In this document: one piece after another, positions 18,217 through 27,355 of the stretch
Numbering within the stretch: the stretch's first letter is position 1
Layout of the letters: the number at the start of each line of letters is the position of its first letter
DNA from: Deltaproteobacteria bacterium
GTDB taxonomy: Bacteria; Desulfobacterota; Desulfobacteria; Desulfobacterales; Desulfosarcinaceae
NCBI GenBank assembly: GCA_021824175.1
Contig: JAKALP010000003.1
Span: 62,001 to 126,000 of the forward strand
Direction: 5' to 3'
Length of the DNA stretch: 64,000 nt
The notes under the pieces: model-generated
Told to the model about the DNA's origin: nothing
Seen by the model: only the letters and a program-made list of their open reading frames with translations
Database searches by the model: none
Program-made: the position numbers and the translations under genes

Positions 18217-18447
18217 CCTGTGCGTGACTCACACCCGTCATGGCGTTGCCATGTTGACAATTCAACACCGCACCGGCATACTCAGCCCACAGATCAACCG
18301 GTTCTTTTCCAATCCAAGGCCATTTGCGCAGCCAACAGCTCAATGACGCAGCACCCCCCACGAACAAGGAGTGACCGCGGCCCGCATCCATTACGCCGTT
18401 TCATCCCATTCGCGTTGAATCTTTTTCAGGGAAAGGAGCCTCGCGCC

Positions 18448-19092
18448 ATGATGAATACCACCTCAAACAACGTTGTTTGGCATGAGCACATCGTAACCCC
18501 ATCGGACTTGGAGGCACTCCACCAACACAAAGGCCTGACCATCTGGTTCACCGGCTTGTCGGCCTCGGGCAAATCCACCCTGGCCAATGCCCTTGCAGCC
18601 GAGCTGCATCAAAGAAAAGTAAGTACTTTTGTACTGGATGGCGACAACATCCGGCACGGCCTGAACAAGGATCTGGGCTTTTCTCCCAAAGACCGCGAGG
18701 AGAACATCCGGCGCATCGGAGAAGTAGCCAAATTATTCACGGCCGCCGGCATTGTGAACATGACGGCCTTTATCAGCCCCTATGCCTCGGATCGCCTAAT
18801 GGCCCGCAACCTTCAGCCCGAACGGTTTGCCGAAGTATTTTGCGACGCCAGTTTAGACGTGTGCGAACAGCGCGACCCCAAAGGCATGTACAAAAAGGCG
18901 CGCGCCGGCCTGATCAAACAGTTCACTGGACTGGACGCCCCTTACGAGCCGCCCCCAAACCCGGAGATCCATCTGCGCACCGACCGCCAATCCATTGATG
19001 AGTGTATCAAGATAGTCATCGATTGGCTTGAGGAGCACGGAATCATCTCATCCCTGCCGCAACAGAGGAAGGAGATGGCGATGGCGCTTTAG
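18448..19092 (+). CDS. cysC: Adenylylsulfate (APS) kinase
   Basis: Phosphorylates APS to PAPS, the sulfate donor of sulfotransferases. The P-loop is GLSASGKST (residues 36-44); DGDNIRHGLNKDLGFSPKDREENIRRIGE and FISPYASDR are hallmark motifs, as is KARAGLIKQFTGLDAPYE. At 214 residues it is a stand-alone kinase without sulfurylase domain. GAAAGGAG ends 10 nt before the ATG at 18448, which fixes the start; the frame stays open upstream through the 6-bp repeat as a meaningless Arg-Thr/Arg-Val run. Dissimilatory sulfate reduction uses APS directly, so this gene suggests a need for PAPS, possibly the sulfotransferase at 53.0 kb. Confidence 0.96.
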   Translation: MMNTTSNNVVWHEHIVTPSDLEALHQHKGLTIWFTGLSASGKSTLANALAAELHQRKVSTFVLDGDNIRHGLNKDLGFSPKDREENIRRIGEVAKLFTAAGIVNMTAFISPYASDRLMARNLQPERFAEVFCDASLDVCEQRDPKGMYKKARAGLIKQFTGLDAPYEPPPNPEIHLRTDRQSIDECIKIVIDWLEEHGIISSLPQQRKEMAMAL

Positions 19093-19363
19093 TACACGCG
19101 GTCGTAATTACGGTAACGCATTGTTCTCTGTGGTTATGAACGAACCGGCCGGTGATATGTTAGTGAATTTATGAACCAGTGTGCTTAGATTCATTATTAC
19201 CCTACCCGCAGAGTAAGGGTCACGGCAAATGCGGCAAACAAATTTGCAAAATAGCGGGATTTAAATTATCAAAATAGCGATATCAAACTGGTTCAAACGA
19301 AAACCTATGGGCGACTCCCTTTAGGTATTCGTGGAGATAAACCGATTCGAATGGTGAGATCCT

Positions 19364-20026
19364 TTGAGTTCCATCAAATCCTATCAAGCGGTGTTATTCG
19401 ATTTTGACGGCACCCTGCTCAACACCCTGGAAGACCTGGGTTCTGCGGTCAACCGGGTGCTTTACAGCCGGGGCTTTCCCACCCACCCCATGGAGGCCTT
19501 CCGCTGGTTCATCGGCGATGGTTCGGCGGTATTGATGGAACGTGCGCTGCCGCCTGATCAGCGCAACGCGGGGCAGGTCCATGAGTGCTTGCAAGAGTTG
19601 TTGGCGGACTACAGCCGCAATTGGCACCTCGCCACGCAACCTTATGACGGCATTCTGGCGCTCCTATCGGCCTTACAGGACCGCAAGATGGCCCTGGCCG
19701 TGGTCACCAACAAACCGCACCCCTTCACTCTGAAGATGATCGACCACTATTTCCCGCGGGTGCCCTTTGGCAGTGTCTGGGGACAACAACCGGATGTGCC
19801 CAAAAAGCCGGACCCTTTCATGGCACTAAAGGCCGCCGCCGAGATCGGGGTGGCGCCGGAGCACTGCGTCTTTCTGGGGGATAGCTGCAATGACATGCGG
19901 ACCGCCCGGAGCGCGGGCATGCTGGCCGTGGGCGCGGGCTGGGGATTCCGCCCGGTTCAGGAGCTCTGGGATTCGGGCGCGGCTCACGTCATCCAACATC
20001 CGCTCATGCTGCTGGATCTTCTTTGA
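19364..20026 (+). CDS. gph: Phosphoglycolate phosphatase-like HAD hydrolase
   Basis: Haloacid dehalogenase superfamily: nucleophile motif I VLFDFDGTLLNT, motif II VVTNKP, motif III Lys in KKPDPF and motif IV FLGDSCNDM. The helical cap between motifs I and II matches Gph/PGPase, which removes 2-phosphoglycolate from DNA repair. The start is a TTG at 19364 (no ATG lies in frame) preceded by GGTGAGAT. The upstream 271 bp (19093-19363) hold no gene; two CAAAATAGCG copies are the only pattern. The DUF882 gene follows 20 bp later. Confidence 0.88.
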   Translation: MSSIKSYQAVLFDFDGTLLNTLEDLGSAVNRVLYSRGFPTHPMEAFRWFIGDGSAVLMERALPPDQRNAGQVHECLQELLADYSRNWHLATQPYDGILALLSALQDRKMALAVVTNKPHPFTLKMIDHYFPRVPFGSVWGQQPDVPKKPDPFMALKAAAEIGVAPEHCVFLGDSCNDMRTARSAGMLAVGAGWGFRPVQELWDSGAAHVIQHPLMLLDLL

Positions 20027-20046
20027 ATACAACAAGAGAATAAAAG

Positions 20047-20997
20047 ATGATGCCACCATCGCGATTGCGCTCACCCTGTATTTTGATTTTACTAGTCTTG
20101 GTTCTACCCCTGCTCTGGGCTGCGCCAGCACTGGCCGCCGAAGGAGCGCGCTTCTTTCATAGCGGCGACGGCCGCCTGTACCTGACCAGCGCTAAAAATC
20201 CCCATGTATTCAAAGGGGTCTACCGCAATGCCCAAGGGCAGTATGATCCCAAGGCCCTGCGGGCCATCCAGGCGGTGTTCGATGCGCCCGCGGATGAGCC
20301 CCAGGCCGCCATCTCCCTGCGGCTGATCGAATTTCTCGATTTTCTCCAGGATCGATTAAAACCCAATGCGCCCATCAAAATCTCTTCGGGCTGGCGCAGC
20401 CCCGCATACAATACTCACCTGCGCGAATCCGGCAAGCTCGCGGCCACGGCCAGCCTGCATCAGTACGGCATGGCGGCCGACATTGAGATCAAAGGGGTCT
20501 CTTCGCGCAAGGTGTGGCAGTATATGCGCAAACTGGGCTTTGGCGGCGCGGGGTTTTACCACGGTGAGCTGGTCCACGTTGATGTAGGGCCGGCGCGCTT
20601 TTGGGATGAAACCACTTCGGGCGTGGGAACCGGTATTTCGGATAACAATAAACTGATCGGCCTGGTGACCGATTTCGATATCTACCGCCCAGGCAACGAA
20701 GTAGTATTGCGCTTTATCCGCATGACTGCTTTTCCCATCGGCGTGGCGCCCCAATGGGAGCTGGTGCGCCAGAATGTTGAAGAGCAGAAGGCGATCCTTC
20801 CATTACAACCGGCATTTACTACCCGCACCGATCCCGATTGCCCCCAATTCGGTGACATCGTCCAAATGATGAACATCCGTTGGCGCCTTCCGGCTGATCT
20901 GCCCCCAGGCCGTTATTTTATCAAAGCCGCTTTCTGCCAGAAGCAATGGCCGGAAATGCCTGAAAACGTAAACACGCCCGTCTTCGAGCTTAAATAG
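20047..20997 (+). CDS. Secreted DUF882/M15-type murein peptidase-like protein
   Basis: Signal peptide (ILILLVLVLPLLWAAPALA, cleavage after ALA) then a DUF882 (YcbK-like) domain: KISSGWRSPAYNTHLRESGK, SLHQYGMAADIEIKG and ELVHVDVG supply the His/Asp/His zinc ligands of the M15 peptidase fold. These enzymes are thought to cut peptidoglycan cross-bridges or process the envelope. The last ~110 residues form an extra beta-rich domain (DFDIYRPGNEVVLRF, IRWRLPADLPPGRYFIKA) not found in minimal YcbK. It probably shares a transcript with gph. Confidence 0.85.
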   Translation: MMPPSRLRSPCILILLVLVLPLLWAAPALAAEGARFFHSGDGRLYLTSAKNPHVFKGVYRNAQGQYDPKALRAIQAVFDAPADEPQAAISLRLIEFLDFLQDRLKPNAPIKISSGWRSPAYNTHLRESGKLAATASLHQYGMAADIEIKGVSSRKVWQYMRKLGFGGAGFYHGELVHVDVGPARFWDETTSGVGTGISDNNKLIGLVTDFDIYRPGNEVVLRFIRMTAFPIGVAPQWELVRQNVEEQKAILPLQPAFTTRTDPDCPQFGDIVQMMNIRWRLPADLPPGRYFIKAAFCQKQWPEMPENVNTPVFELK

Positions 20998-21033
20998 TGC
21001 CTGAACGGGAATCCGGATGCCATGAACCTAATA

Positions 21034-21175
21034 GTCACCATGGAGAGCATGAAGTACATGAAGAGGCTGTAGGCCATAATGAGATTACAAGCTACCTCAA
21101 AATAATCTTTTGGCCCAAAATCTTTATTTTGAGATAGCTTGTAGAATCTTCATGTTCTTCATGCTCTTCATGGTA
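21034..21175. repeat. Nested quasi-palindrome (CATGAAG type) between convergent genes
   Basis: The outer arms, about 29 bp (21036-21064 and 21147-21175), consist of CATGAAG/GAGAGCATGAAG units facing CTTCATG units, with three mismatches. Inside is a second hairpin of 20 bp (21086-21105 with 21124-21143, one mismatch) containing CTCAAAATAA. It may also act as a bidirectional terminator for the convergent DUF882 and DUF3683 genes. Confidence 0.8.
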
Positions 21176-21245
21176 GATAATAATATCGGTTATTCACCCG
21201 GTTTTCGGTCAAGCACTAAATAGGCGCGTCTTTTCCAGAGAAGGC

Positions 21246-24200
21246 TTAAATCCGGATCAGCTCCGCCTGGGACAAGTGTCGGGTCACGCTCTGGCGCCAA
21301 TTGGCGGGATCGCAGGCCTCGGCCAGGGCCACGGCCAGGTGCTGGGGCGGGATCAAGGCGTGGCGGGCCAGACCGTTCAAACAGGCCGGGCAATTGGTCA
21401 GCAGCCTGGGCTGTGGCGCCGGAACCAGGCGGGGGGCCAATTCGCCGCGCTTACGCGCCAGCATGGCGGCGGCGATATCGGGACGGCTCAGGGCCAGGGT
21501 GCCGGCTTCGGAGCAGCAATGGGGCACCATTTCCACGCCCTGGGGCGCAATGGTCCGCAGAAGTACTTCACCGCGGCCTTCCAAAGAGTCGTGGCAAGGG
21601 GGATGGTAGAGACAGCGCCCCTTCAGCTGCACACCCATACCTCGCCCCAGCACAAAGGCGGCCACATCCGCCACGGGCGCGCCGAAGATCTCGGTCACGC
21701 CGGTGCGCAGCAACGCTTCGCGACAGGTGCCGCAGCTGACGATACAGGCCGTGAAATCCAGATAACCCAGCATGGAGCGCAACTGACTGAAGATCATGGT
21801 GTTGCGCAGTTCCTGGCGGGAGTAAAGATCGCTCTTGGCATTGGCCCGGGCAGGATAGCCGCAGCACAAATGTTTGGGCGGCAGCACGACGTTGGCGCCG
21901 ACGCGCAGCAACACGAAGAGGGTGGCCAGGGAGATTTCGGCATGCAACCGCTCCGAGCCGCAGCCCGGGAAGTAAAAGACCGTGGCGGCCGCAAGCCCCT
22001 CGGGGCTGATCAGCAGGGCCTGATCCAGATCGTGAGCCCGTGGAAACAGGGCCGGCAACGGCCGGGCGGCAATAGCGGGCGCGGGCGCGTAGAGCGGCGT
22101 CAGCATTCGGCTACGCCGCCATTGGCTCCCCACCAAGCGCGATCCCAGGCGTTGCAAGGCGCCCCCGCCTCTGAGCAGTACTCGGCGCATCACGGCATTG
22201 GGCAGAGAAGAACGGGTGGCCAAATACTTCAGGACCAACCGGGTGGGCAAAGCGGTGGATCGGGCGCCATGGTTGATAAGCACTTCGCGCTCCAGAATGG
22301 AGACTTCGGCCGTATCGATGTTGACCGGGCACGGCGCCAGGCACTTGTGGCACAGGGTGCAGTGATCGGCGATCTGGCCCAGCCAGCGCAAGGGCCGCAA
22401 TCCCATGTTCTGGGAGCGCTGGGCATCGTAGAGCAAGGCCTCGATGATGCCGGTCAGGGCCAGGTTTTTGTTACGCGGATGGAAGAACAGATTGCCGGCC
22501 GGATAAAAGACGCAGCACGGGGTTTTGCATCGCCCGCAGCGCACGCACTGGGCGATCTTTTCAGCCAACTGCTCCAGGCGGCCGTAACGCAGGATGCGCG
22601 CTTCCAGCTCAATGAGATTGAACGACGGTGTGAAAATCCGCTCGGCCACGGAGCGGTCGGTCAGCTTGCCGGGGTTGATCAAATCGCGCGGGTCCGCGGC
22701 TTGCCGGTAAGCCTTGAACTCGGCCATGATTCCGGCGTCCAAATGCTTGATTTTGGTGAATCCGATGCCGTGCTCGCCGCTGACCACACCCTCCAGGTCC
22801 ACGGCTTTTTCCATGATGAGATCGGCCACCTCGGCGGCCCGGCGCATCATGTCGCGGTCATTGGAGAAGACCGGAATATTGACGTGCACATTGCCGTCTC
22901 CGGCGTGCATGTGAGTGGCCACCACGATGCGGCGGCTGCGGATTTCCGCGATTTCGCGCTGAATTTCGGCCGTCACCTTGCTGTAGCCGCTTAACAGCTC
23001 GGCCAGAGCCTCTGCGACGACGCTCAGATGGGTTTCGGCCCGCAAATGATCGCGGCCGGCCAGCTTGATCTGCTCCCTGGCTTCGGTAAGCAATTGCCGC
23101 GCCCTGGGCAGTTTGGCCGTGAGCCACTCCGGGTCTTCGATGGGTACGGCTTTTTCAATGTAGGCCAGCAGTTGCCAAATGACTTCTTCTTGATTGTCGC
23201 GCTCTTCTTCCACATTGAGCTGATCCACGTAAGCGGCGAATTCGGCCAGAGCCTTCAAGGGCAGTACAATGTCTTCGTTGAGTTTAAAGGCGTTGGTGCG
23301 GGCCGCGATGGCCCCCAGACGCTTGCGGTCGCGCCAGAAGCGCTGGGCTTCGGCTTCGCTCTGGGCCACGGCCATGAAGGTGTTGGGGTAATCCGCCAGC
23401 AGATCGGTGAGCCGCGCCAGGCCGTTCTGGATCTGCTCCGGGGCGTGCCCTACGATATCGATGAGCAGCACGGCCTTGGGGCGTTCGCCGCGGGGCGCCT
23501 TGGCTTTGTATTGAATGGCGCGCACATACTCCTCGTCGAAATGCTCCAACGCCATCAGCGCTTCCCGGCCGTTATTCACAAAAATCGCGCTGATGCGGTC
23601 GATTACTTCGGCGGCCTCTTCCATATCCGCACCGAAGAACTCCAGACATACGGTGCGCTGGTGGGGATAGGCCCGGTGGAGAAGAAAAACAGCCGAAGTG
23701 ATGATGCCGTCGGTGCCCTCTTTTTGCACGCCGGGCAACCCTTGCAGGGTCTTGTTGGTGATATCCTTGCCCAATCCCGGTTTGCGCAGTTGCGCGCCGT
23801 GAATCGCAATGCGCTGGAGAAGTTCGCCGCCGGCCGTATCGCTGACGGCGAAGTAAATGGTCTCATCCGGATCGATACGTTTTCCGCTGGGATGAAGGCG
23901 CCGCACCTCCAGCTGCCGGCCGTCGGCCACGGCAATGCGGAAGCTGATCAGATTGTCGATGGCCGTACCCCAGAGCACGGCCCGCTTGCCGCCCGCGTTT
24001 TCAGCGATATTGCCGCCGATGGTGCAGGCCCAGGCCGAGGTGGGGTCGGTGGCAAACACCAGACCCGCCGCTTCGGCGCTCTGCATGGCGGCTTCGGTAA
24101 TGACGCCGGCTTCCAACTCGATGGTGGACAGTCTCAGCGGCGGCCCCTCGGCTTGTTCAACCAAAGTGGTCTGTATGGGGCCGATGCGGTTGAGCTTTTC

Positions 24201-24845
24201 GGTATTGATCATGATGCAGTTGGGCACCACCGGTACGGCCCCGCCGGTCAAGCCGGTGCCGCCGCCTCTGGGGATGGCCTTGAGCCCCAAGGCCGCGATG
24301 GCCTGCAGCAGGGGCGGCACCTGGGATTCGGTCTGGGGACAAACTACGGCCAGGGGCAGACACAAGCGCCAGTCAGTGGCGTCGGTGGCATGGGCCGCCA
24401 GGGTGAAGGGATCAAAATAGACATTGGCCGGGTCCACGATGGCGCCCAGGCGATCCCGGATGCGCCGGCGTTGATCCACTACTCCTTCCAATTCGAGGTG
24501 TAACGCCTCGAAAAGTCGACGGCACTTTTCCAGGACCAGCGCCAACTCCGGCTCCTGGTGACCGCGCGCCTCGATGAGGCCCAAGTCCCGTTGGCCGGCC
24601 GAGAAGAAACGCCGACGCCGCCGGGGATCATCCACCAGTTCCTGGTAAAGAAAAGGGTTGCGGCGGTGAATAAAAAGATCGCCGATCAGACGCATGAGCA
24701 AACGCCAGGAACGCCCGGTGCGGCGCGTGAACACCAGTCGTTCCAGGGCTGCCAGGGCCTCTGGCCCCAATAGGAGATTCCACACCCGCCGGTCATCGGC
24801 GGAGGTGTAGTTATATGGAATTTCACGATCCGTGGTGCGGCTCAT
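21246..24845 (-). CDS. DUF3683 - FAD oxidase - 2[4Fe-4S] - CCG redox fusion protein
   Basis: A 1199-residue oxidoreductase resembling D-lactate/glycolate dehydrogenase units fused in one chain. Domains: DUF3683 (1-~100, REIPYNYTSADDRRVW); FAD_binding_4 with AIPRGGGTGLTGGAVPV and TIGGNIAENAGGKRAVLWG; FAD-oxidase C-terminal domain with HMHAGDGNVHVNIPV and GVVSGEHGIG; two [4Fe-4S] sites CVRCGRCKTPC and CTLCHKCLAPCP; and CCG-type Cys-rich domains (YFPGCGSERL, CCGYPA, CLYHPPCHDSL, HCCSEAG). Electrons from a 2-hydroxy acid would pass through the Fe-S clusters to a quinone or thiol-disulfide partner. It stands alone with its own promoter at 24928. Confidence 0.93.
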   Translation of the reverse strand: MSRTTDREIPYNYTSADDRRVWNLLLGPEALAALERLVFTRRTGRSWRLLMRLIGDLFIHRRNPFLYQELVDDPRRRRRFFSAGQRDLGLIEARGHQEPELALVLEKCRRLFEALHLELEGVVDQRRRIRDRLGAIVDPANVYFDPFTLAAHATDATDWRLCLPLAVVCPQTESQVPPLLQAIAALGLKAIPRGGGTGLTGGAVPVVPNCIMINTEKLNRIGPIQTTLVEQAEGPPLRLSTIELEAGVITEAAMQSAEAAGLVFATDPTSAWACTIGGNIAENAGGKRAVLWGTAIDNLISFRIAVADGRQLEVRRLHPSGKRIDPDETIYFAVSDTAGGELLQRIAIHGAQLRKPGLGKDITNKTLQGLPGVQKEGTDGIITSAVFLLHRAYPHQRTVCLEFFGADMEEAAEVIDRISAIFVNNGREALMALEHFDEEYVRAIQYKAKAPRGERPKAVLLIDIVGHAPEQIQNGLARLTDLLADYPNTFMAVAQSEAEAQRFWRDRKRLGAIAARTNAFKLNEDIVLPLKALAEFAAYVDQLNVEEERDNQEEVIWQLLAYIEKAVPIEDPEWLTAKLPRARQLLTEAREQIKLAGRDHLRAETHLSVVAEALAELLSGYSKVTAEIQREIAEIRSRRIVVATHMHAGDGNVHVNIPVFSNDRDMMRRAAEVADLIMEKAVDLEGVVSGEHGIGFTKIKHLDAGIMAEFKAYRQAADPRDLINPGKLTDRSVAERIFTPSFNLIELEARILRYGRLEQLAEKIAQCVRCGRCKTPCCVFYPAGNLFFHPRNKNLALTGIIEALLYDAQRSQNMGLRPLRWLGQIADHCTLCHKCLAPCPVNIDTAEVSILEREVLINHGARSTALPTRLVLKYLATRSSLPNAVMRRVLLRGGGALQRLGSRLVGSQWRRSRMLTPLYAPAPAIAARPLPALFPRAHDLDQALLISPEGLAAATVFYFPGCGSERLHAEISLATLFVLLRVGANVVLPPKHLCCGYPARANAKSDLYSRQELRNTMIFSQLRSMLGYLDFTACIVSCGTCREALLRTGVTEIFGAPVADVAAFVLGRGMGVQLKGRCLYHPPCHDSLEGRGEVLLRTIAPQGVEMVPHCCSEAGTLALSRPDIAAAMLARKRGELAPRLVPAPQPRLLTNCPACLNGLARHALIPPQHLAVALAEACDPANWRQSVTRHLSQAELIRI

Positions 24846-24927
24846 GCGTTAGGCGCTTCCATTCTGCGGCATTTTCGCGCCCCCTCGCATTAGATCCTTA
24901 TGGCGACGCGTTGCCGATATCCGCGTG

Positions 24928-24956
24928 TATATAGTCCGCCCCTCCTTTTTGGTCAA
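24928..24956 (-). promoter_or_regulatory. Sigma70-type promoter for the DUF3683 gene
   Basis: On the minus strand TTGACC (24956-24951), a 17-nt spacer, TATATA (24933-24928), 83 bp before the start codon. Confidence 0.5.
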
Positions 24957-25010
24957 TGCGCGCTGGAGACCGGGCGTGGGGCACGGCGATTGCCCGGCCT
25001 TGTTTTCGGT

Positions 25011-25057
25011 ATCGGTATTGAAACACTACGATACCGATTCCGATTCCGATCAAAACA
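25011..25057. repeat. Short hairpin of 6-bp CGGTAT/GATTCC units
   Basis: GTTTTCGGTATCGGTATT (left) faces GATACCGATTCCGATTCCGA then TCAAAAC (right), an imperfect inverted repeat of period 6. It sits between the divergent DUF3683 and hyfB genes. Confidence 0.65.
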
Positions 25058-25108
25058 ACAGTCCTGACTCGCGCCCGCCGCCGTTCTATGGCGCGCCAAG
25101 ATTCCATA

Positions 25109-25137
25109 TTGACTCATGAATCTACCTGAACTATCAA
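25109..25137 (+). promoter_or_regulatory. Sigma70-type promoter for the Hyf-like operon
   Basis: TTGACT (25109-25114), 17-nt spacer, TATCAA (25132-25137), 69 bp before hyfB. Confidence 0.5.
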
Positions 25138-25205
25138 AGCGATTCATTTAGCCGTATGCTGCGCCCATTCGGGGTCAGGCCCCAATTACAGGCGGAAAGG
25201 GCACT

Positions 25206-27170
25206 ATGAGCTACCTGTTTTTATCCGTGTCGATTGTTCTCTGCGGCGGCATCTTGCCTTTTCTTTTCATCCGGCAATTCAACCGCATGCGAGCGGTGGC
25301 AGCCTTCTTCACTGCCACCGGTTGTCTGCTGGGGCTGGTCAGCGCCGTTCTTCTTTTGGCCGGCAACGACCAGCCGACGATCTCGGTTGGATTCCTGAGT
25401 TCCTTTACGCTGGATTTCAAAGCAGACGGTTTGTCGGCCTTTTTCCTCATGGTCATTTTCTTGATCTCCTTTTTGGCCGCCATTTACGGTTACCATTATC
25501 TGGACAAGCCCGAGCGCGCCGTTCGCATCGCCGCCAGCCATCTTTTTTTCAGCCTCCTTATTGCCGCCATGGCCCTGGTGGTGACGGCCTACAACATCAT
25601 CACCTTCCTGCTCTGCTGGGAAATCATGTCCCTGGCCTCCTTTTTCCTCGTGGTGCACGACCATGAAATCGAAGAAAACAGCAAGGCGGGATATCTCTAC
25701 GCGGTTTACTCCCAGGTGGGCGCCCTGTTTTTGCTGGCGGCCTTCGGTATTATGTATGCCTCTACCGGCACCTTGGATTTTGCGGCCGCGGCCAGCTTAT
25801 CTGAACCCACCAAGATCCTGGTGTTTGCCTTAGCCTTTGTGGGCTTCGGCTCCAAGGCCGGCGTTTTTCCCTTTCACGCCTGGTTGCCCCACGCCCATCC
25901 GGCCGCCCCCAGCCACATCTCAGCCCTGATGTCGGGCGTGATGATCAAAACAGGTGTCTACGGTATCGTGCGCCTCTATCACCTGCTGGCCTGGCACACG
26001 CCTCTGTTTGGGCAGATTGTGATCATTGCCGGCATGATCACCGGCATCCTGGGGGTGATTTATGCCCTGGGCCAGCAAGATATCAAACGCATGCTGGCTT
26101 ACAGCAGCGTGGAAAATATCGGCATCATCCTCATCGCACTGGGTCTGGGCATGATCGGCGTGGCGGCCGGGCAGCCCCTCATCGCGGTATTGGGATTTGC
26201 CGGCGGGTTCTTGCATGTGCTCAATCACTCCCTTTTCAAATCCCTGCTCTTCATGGGCGCCGGCATGGTGCTGCACCAGACCGGAACCCGCGCCATGGAC
26301 CAGTTGGGCGGATTGATTAAGCGCATGCCGGTGACCGGGAGCACTTTTCTGATCGGCTCCCTGGCCATTGCCGGTCTGCCGCCCTTCAATGGCTTTGTCA
26401 GCGAGTTTCTGATTTACATGGGAGGTTTCAGAGGAGCAGCCCTGGGCAAGAGCTATTTTGTGCTCAGCGTGTTGGCGATCATCAGCCTGGCTCTCATCGG
26501 CGGATTGGCCCTGGCCGCCTTTACCAAAGTAAATGGCGTGGTCTTCCAAGGCGAGCCGCGGGGTGTGCCAGCCCAGAATGCGGCCGAGCACGGCTCGGGC
26601 ATGCTGGTTCCCATGGTCATCCTGGCAGCCGCCTGCCTGATCGTCGGCCTTTTCCCCACCTTCTTCATGGCCTTGGCCATTCGGGCCGTGGCCGCCTTGA
26701 ACCTGGGCTATGGCCGCATTCCCCTGGCGCCCTTTGTACCGCTGACCGCCAATATCACCCGGGCCGCCGCGCTCTTTCTCGGCGTGTTGGTTCTGCTTTG
26801 GATATTGCGCTCCTTTTGCTACCGCGGCAAAACAATTACCCAGGCCGGCACCTGGGGCTGCGGCTTTACGCGCCCCACGGCCCGCATGCAGTACACCAGT
26901 TCTTCCTTTGCGGCCTCAATCCTGAATTTTTTCAGCACCGTGGCGCCCCTGAAGGAAGAACATCCGGCCATCAAGGGCCGGTTTCCGGCGCCGACCCATT
27001 ATCACAGCCAGATCCAGGATATCGCCGAACTGCAAATCACGAGTCTTATCGTGCGGCCGGTGATTTTCTTATTCGATAAGTTGCGCTGGCTGCAGCATGG
27101 TGAAATCCATATGTACATCGGCTATATTCTGCTGGCCATCGTGGTGGCGTTGGTGTTTGTGTTTCAATAG
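25206..27170 (+). CDS. hyfB: Hydrogenase-4/Ehr complex subunit B (NuoL/Mrp-type proton pump)
   Basis: Antiporter-like membrane subunit, 654 residues, about 15 membrane segments. The proton-path residues of the family are visible: Glu in LLCWEIMS, Lys in GFGSKAGVFPFHAWLP, and NHSLFKSLLFMGAG. The C-terminal part carries the HyfB-specific extension with WGCGFTRPTARMQYTSSSFA. It is first in a six-gene operon (B, C, E, F, G-like, I-like). GGAAAGGG precedes the ATG. The gap to hyfC, 185 bp, is entirely repeat, while all following junctions up to the large subunit are 0-8 bp. Confidence 0.94.
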   Translation: MSYLFLSVSIVLCGGILPFLFIRQFNRMRAVAAFFTATGCLLGLVSAVLLLAGNDQPTISVGFLSSFTLDFKADGLSAFFLMVIFLISFLAAIYGYHYLDKPERAVRIAASHLFFSLLIAAMALVVTAYNIITFLLCWEIMSLASFFLVVHDHEIEENSKAGYLYAVYSQVGALFLLAAFGIMYASTGTLDFAAAASLSEPTKILVFALAFVGFGSKAGVFPFHAWLPHAHPAAPSHISALMSGVMIKTGVYGIVRLYHLLAWHTPLFGQIVIIAGMITGILGVIYALGQQDIKRMLAYSSVENIGIILIALGLGMIGVAAGQPLIAVLGFAGGFLHVLNHSLFKSLLFMGAGMVLHQTGTRAMDQLGGLIKRMPVTGSTFLIGSLAIAGLPPFNGFVSEFLIYMGGFRGAALGKSYFVLSVLAIISLALIGGLALAAFTKVNGVVFQGEPRGVPAQNAAEHGSGMLVPMVILAAACLIVGLFPTFFMALAIRAVAALNLGYGRIPLAPFVPLTANITRAAALFLGVLVLLWILRSFCYRGKTITQAGTWGCGFTRPTARMQYTSSSFAASILNFFSTVAPLKEEHPAIKGRFPAPTHYHSQIQDIAELQITSLIVRPVIFLFDKLRWLQHGEIHMYIGYILLAIVVALVFVFQ

Positions 27171-27171
27171 A

Positions 27172-27340
27172 TAAAAGGTATAAGGTGGAAGGTGGAAGGT
27201 GGAAGGTATAGAAAATAGTTTTAAGTTTAAAGTAGTAAAGTTTAAAGTTAAGGTATGATGCCATGAGAGGAGCAATTACTTTCAATAAAGGAAGACAATC
27301 AAATCGACAGAATTCCTCAACTTTAAGCTTAACACTTTAA
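27172..27340. repeat. Compound quasi-palindrome (GGTGGAAGGT and TTAAGTTTAAAG types) between hyfB and hyfC
   Basis: GGTGGAA is repeated about three times (27184-27206) after AAAAGGTATAAGG. Then TTTTAAGTTTAAAG and TAAAGTTTAAAGTTAAGG (27219-27253) face CCTCAACTTTAAGC and AACACTTTAAACTC (27315-27344) as inverted arms. The first unit type recurs at 15.28 and 54.59 kb, the second at 3.60 kb, including the same AAGTTAAGG / CCTCAACTT ends. Confidence 0.8.
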
Positions 27341-27355
27341 ACTCTTAGGTATCCC

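Noticed and set aside
18085-18447. N-terminal extension of the cysC frame
   Set aside because: It translates the 6-bp repeat into Arg-Thr and Arg-Val runs; the ATG at 18448 has a good ribosome-binding site and gives the family N-terminus.
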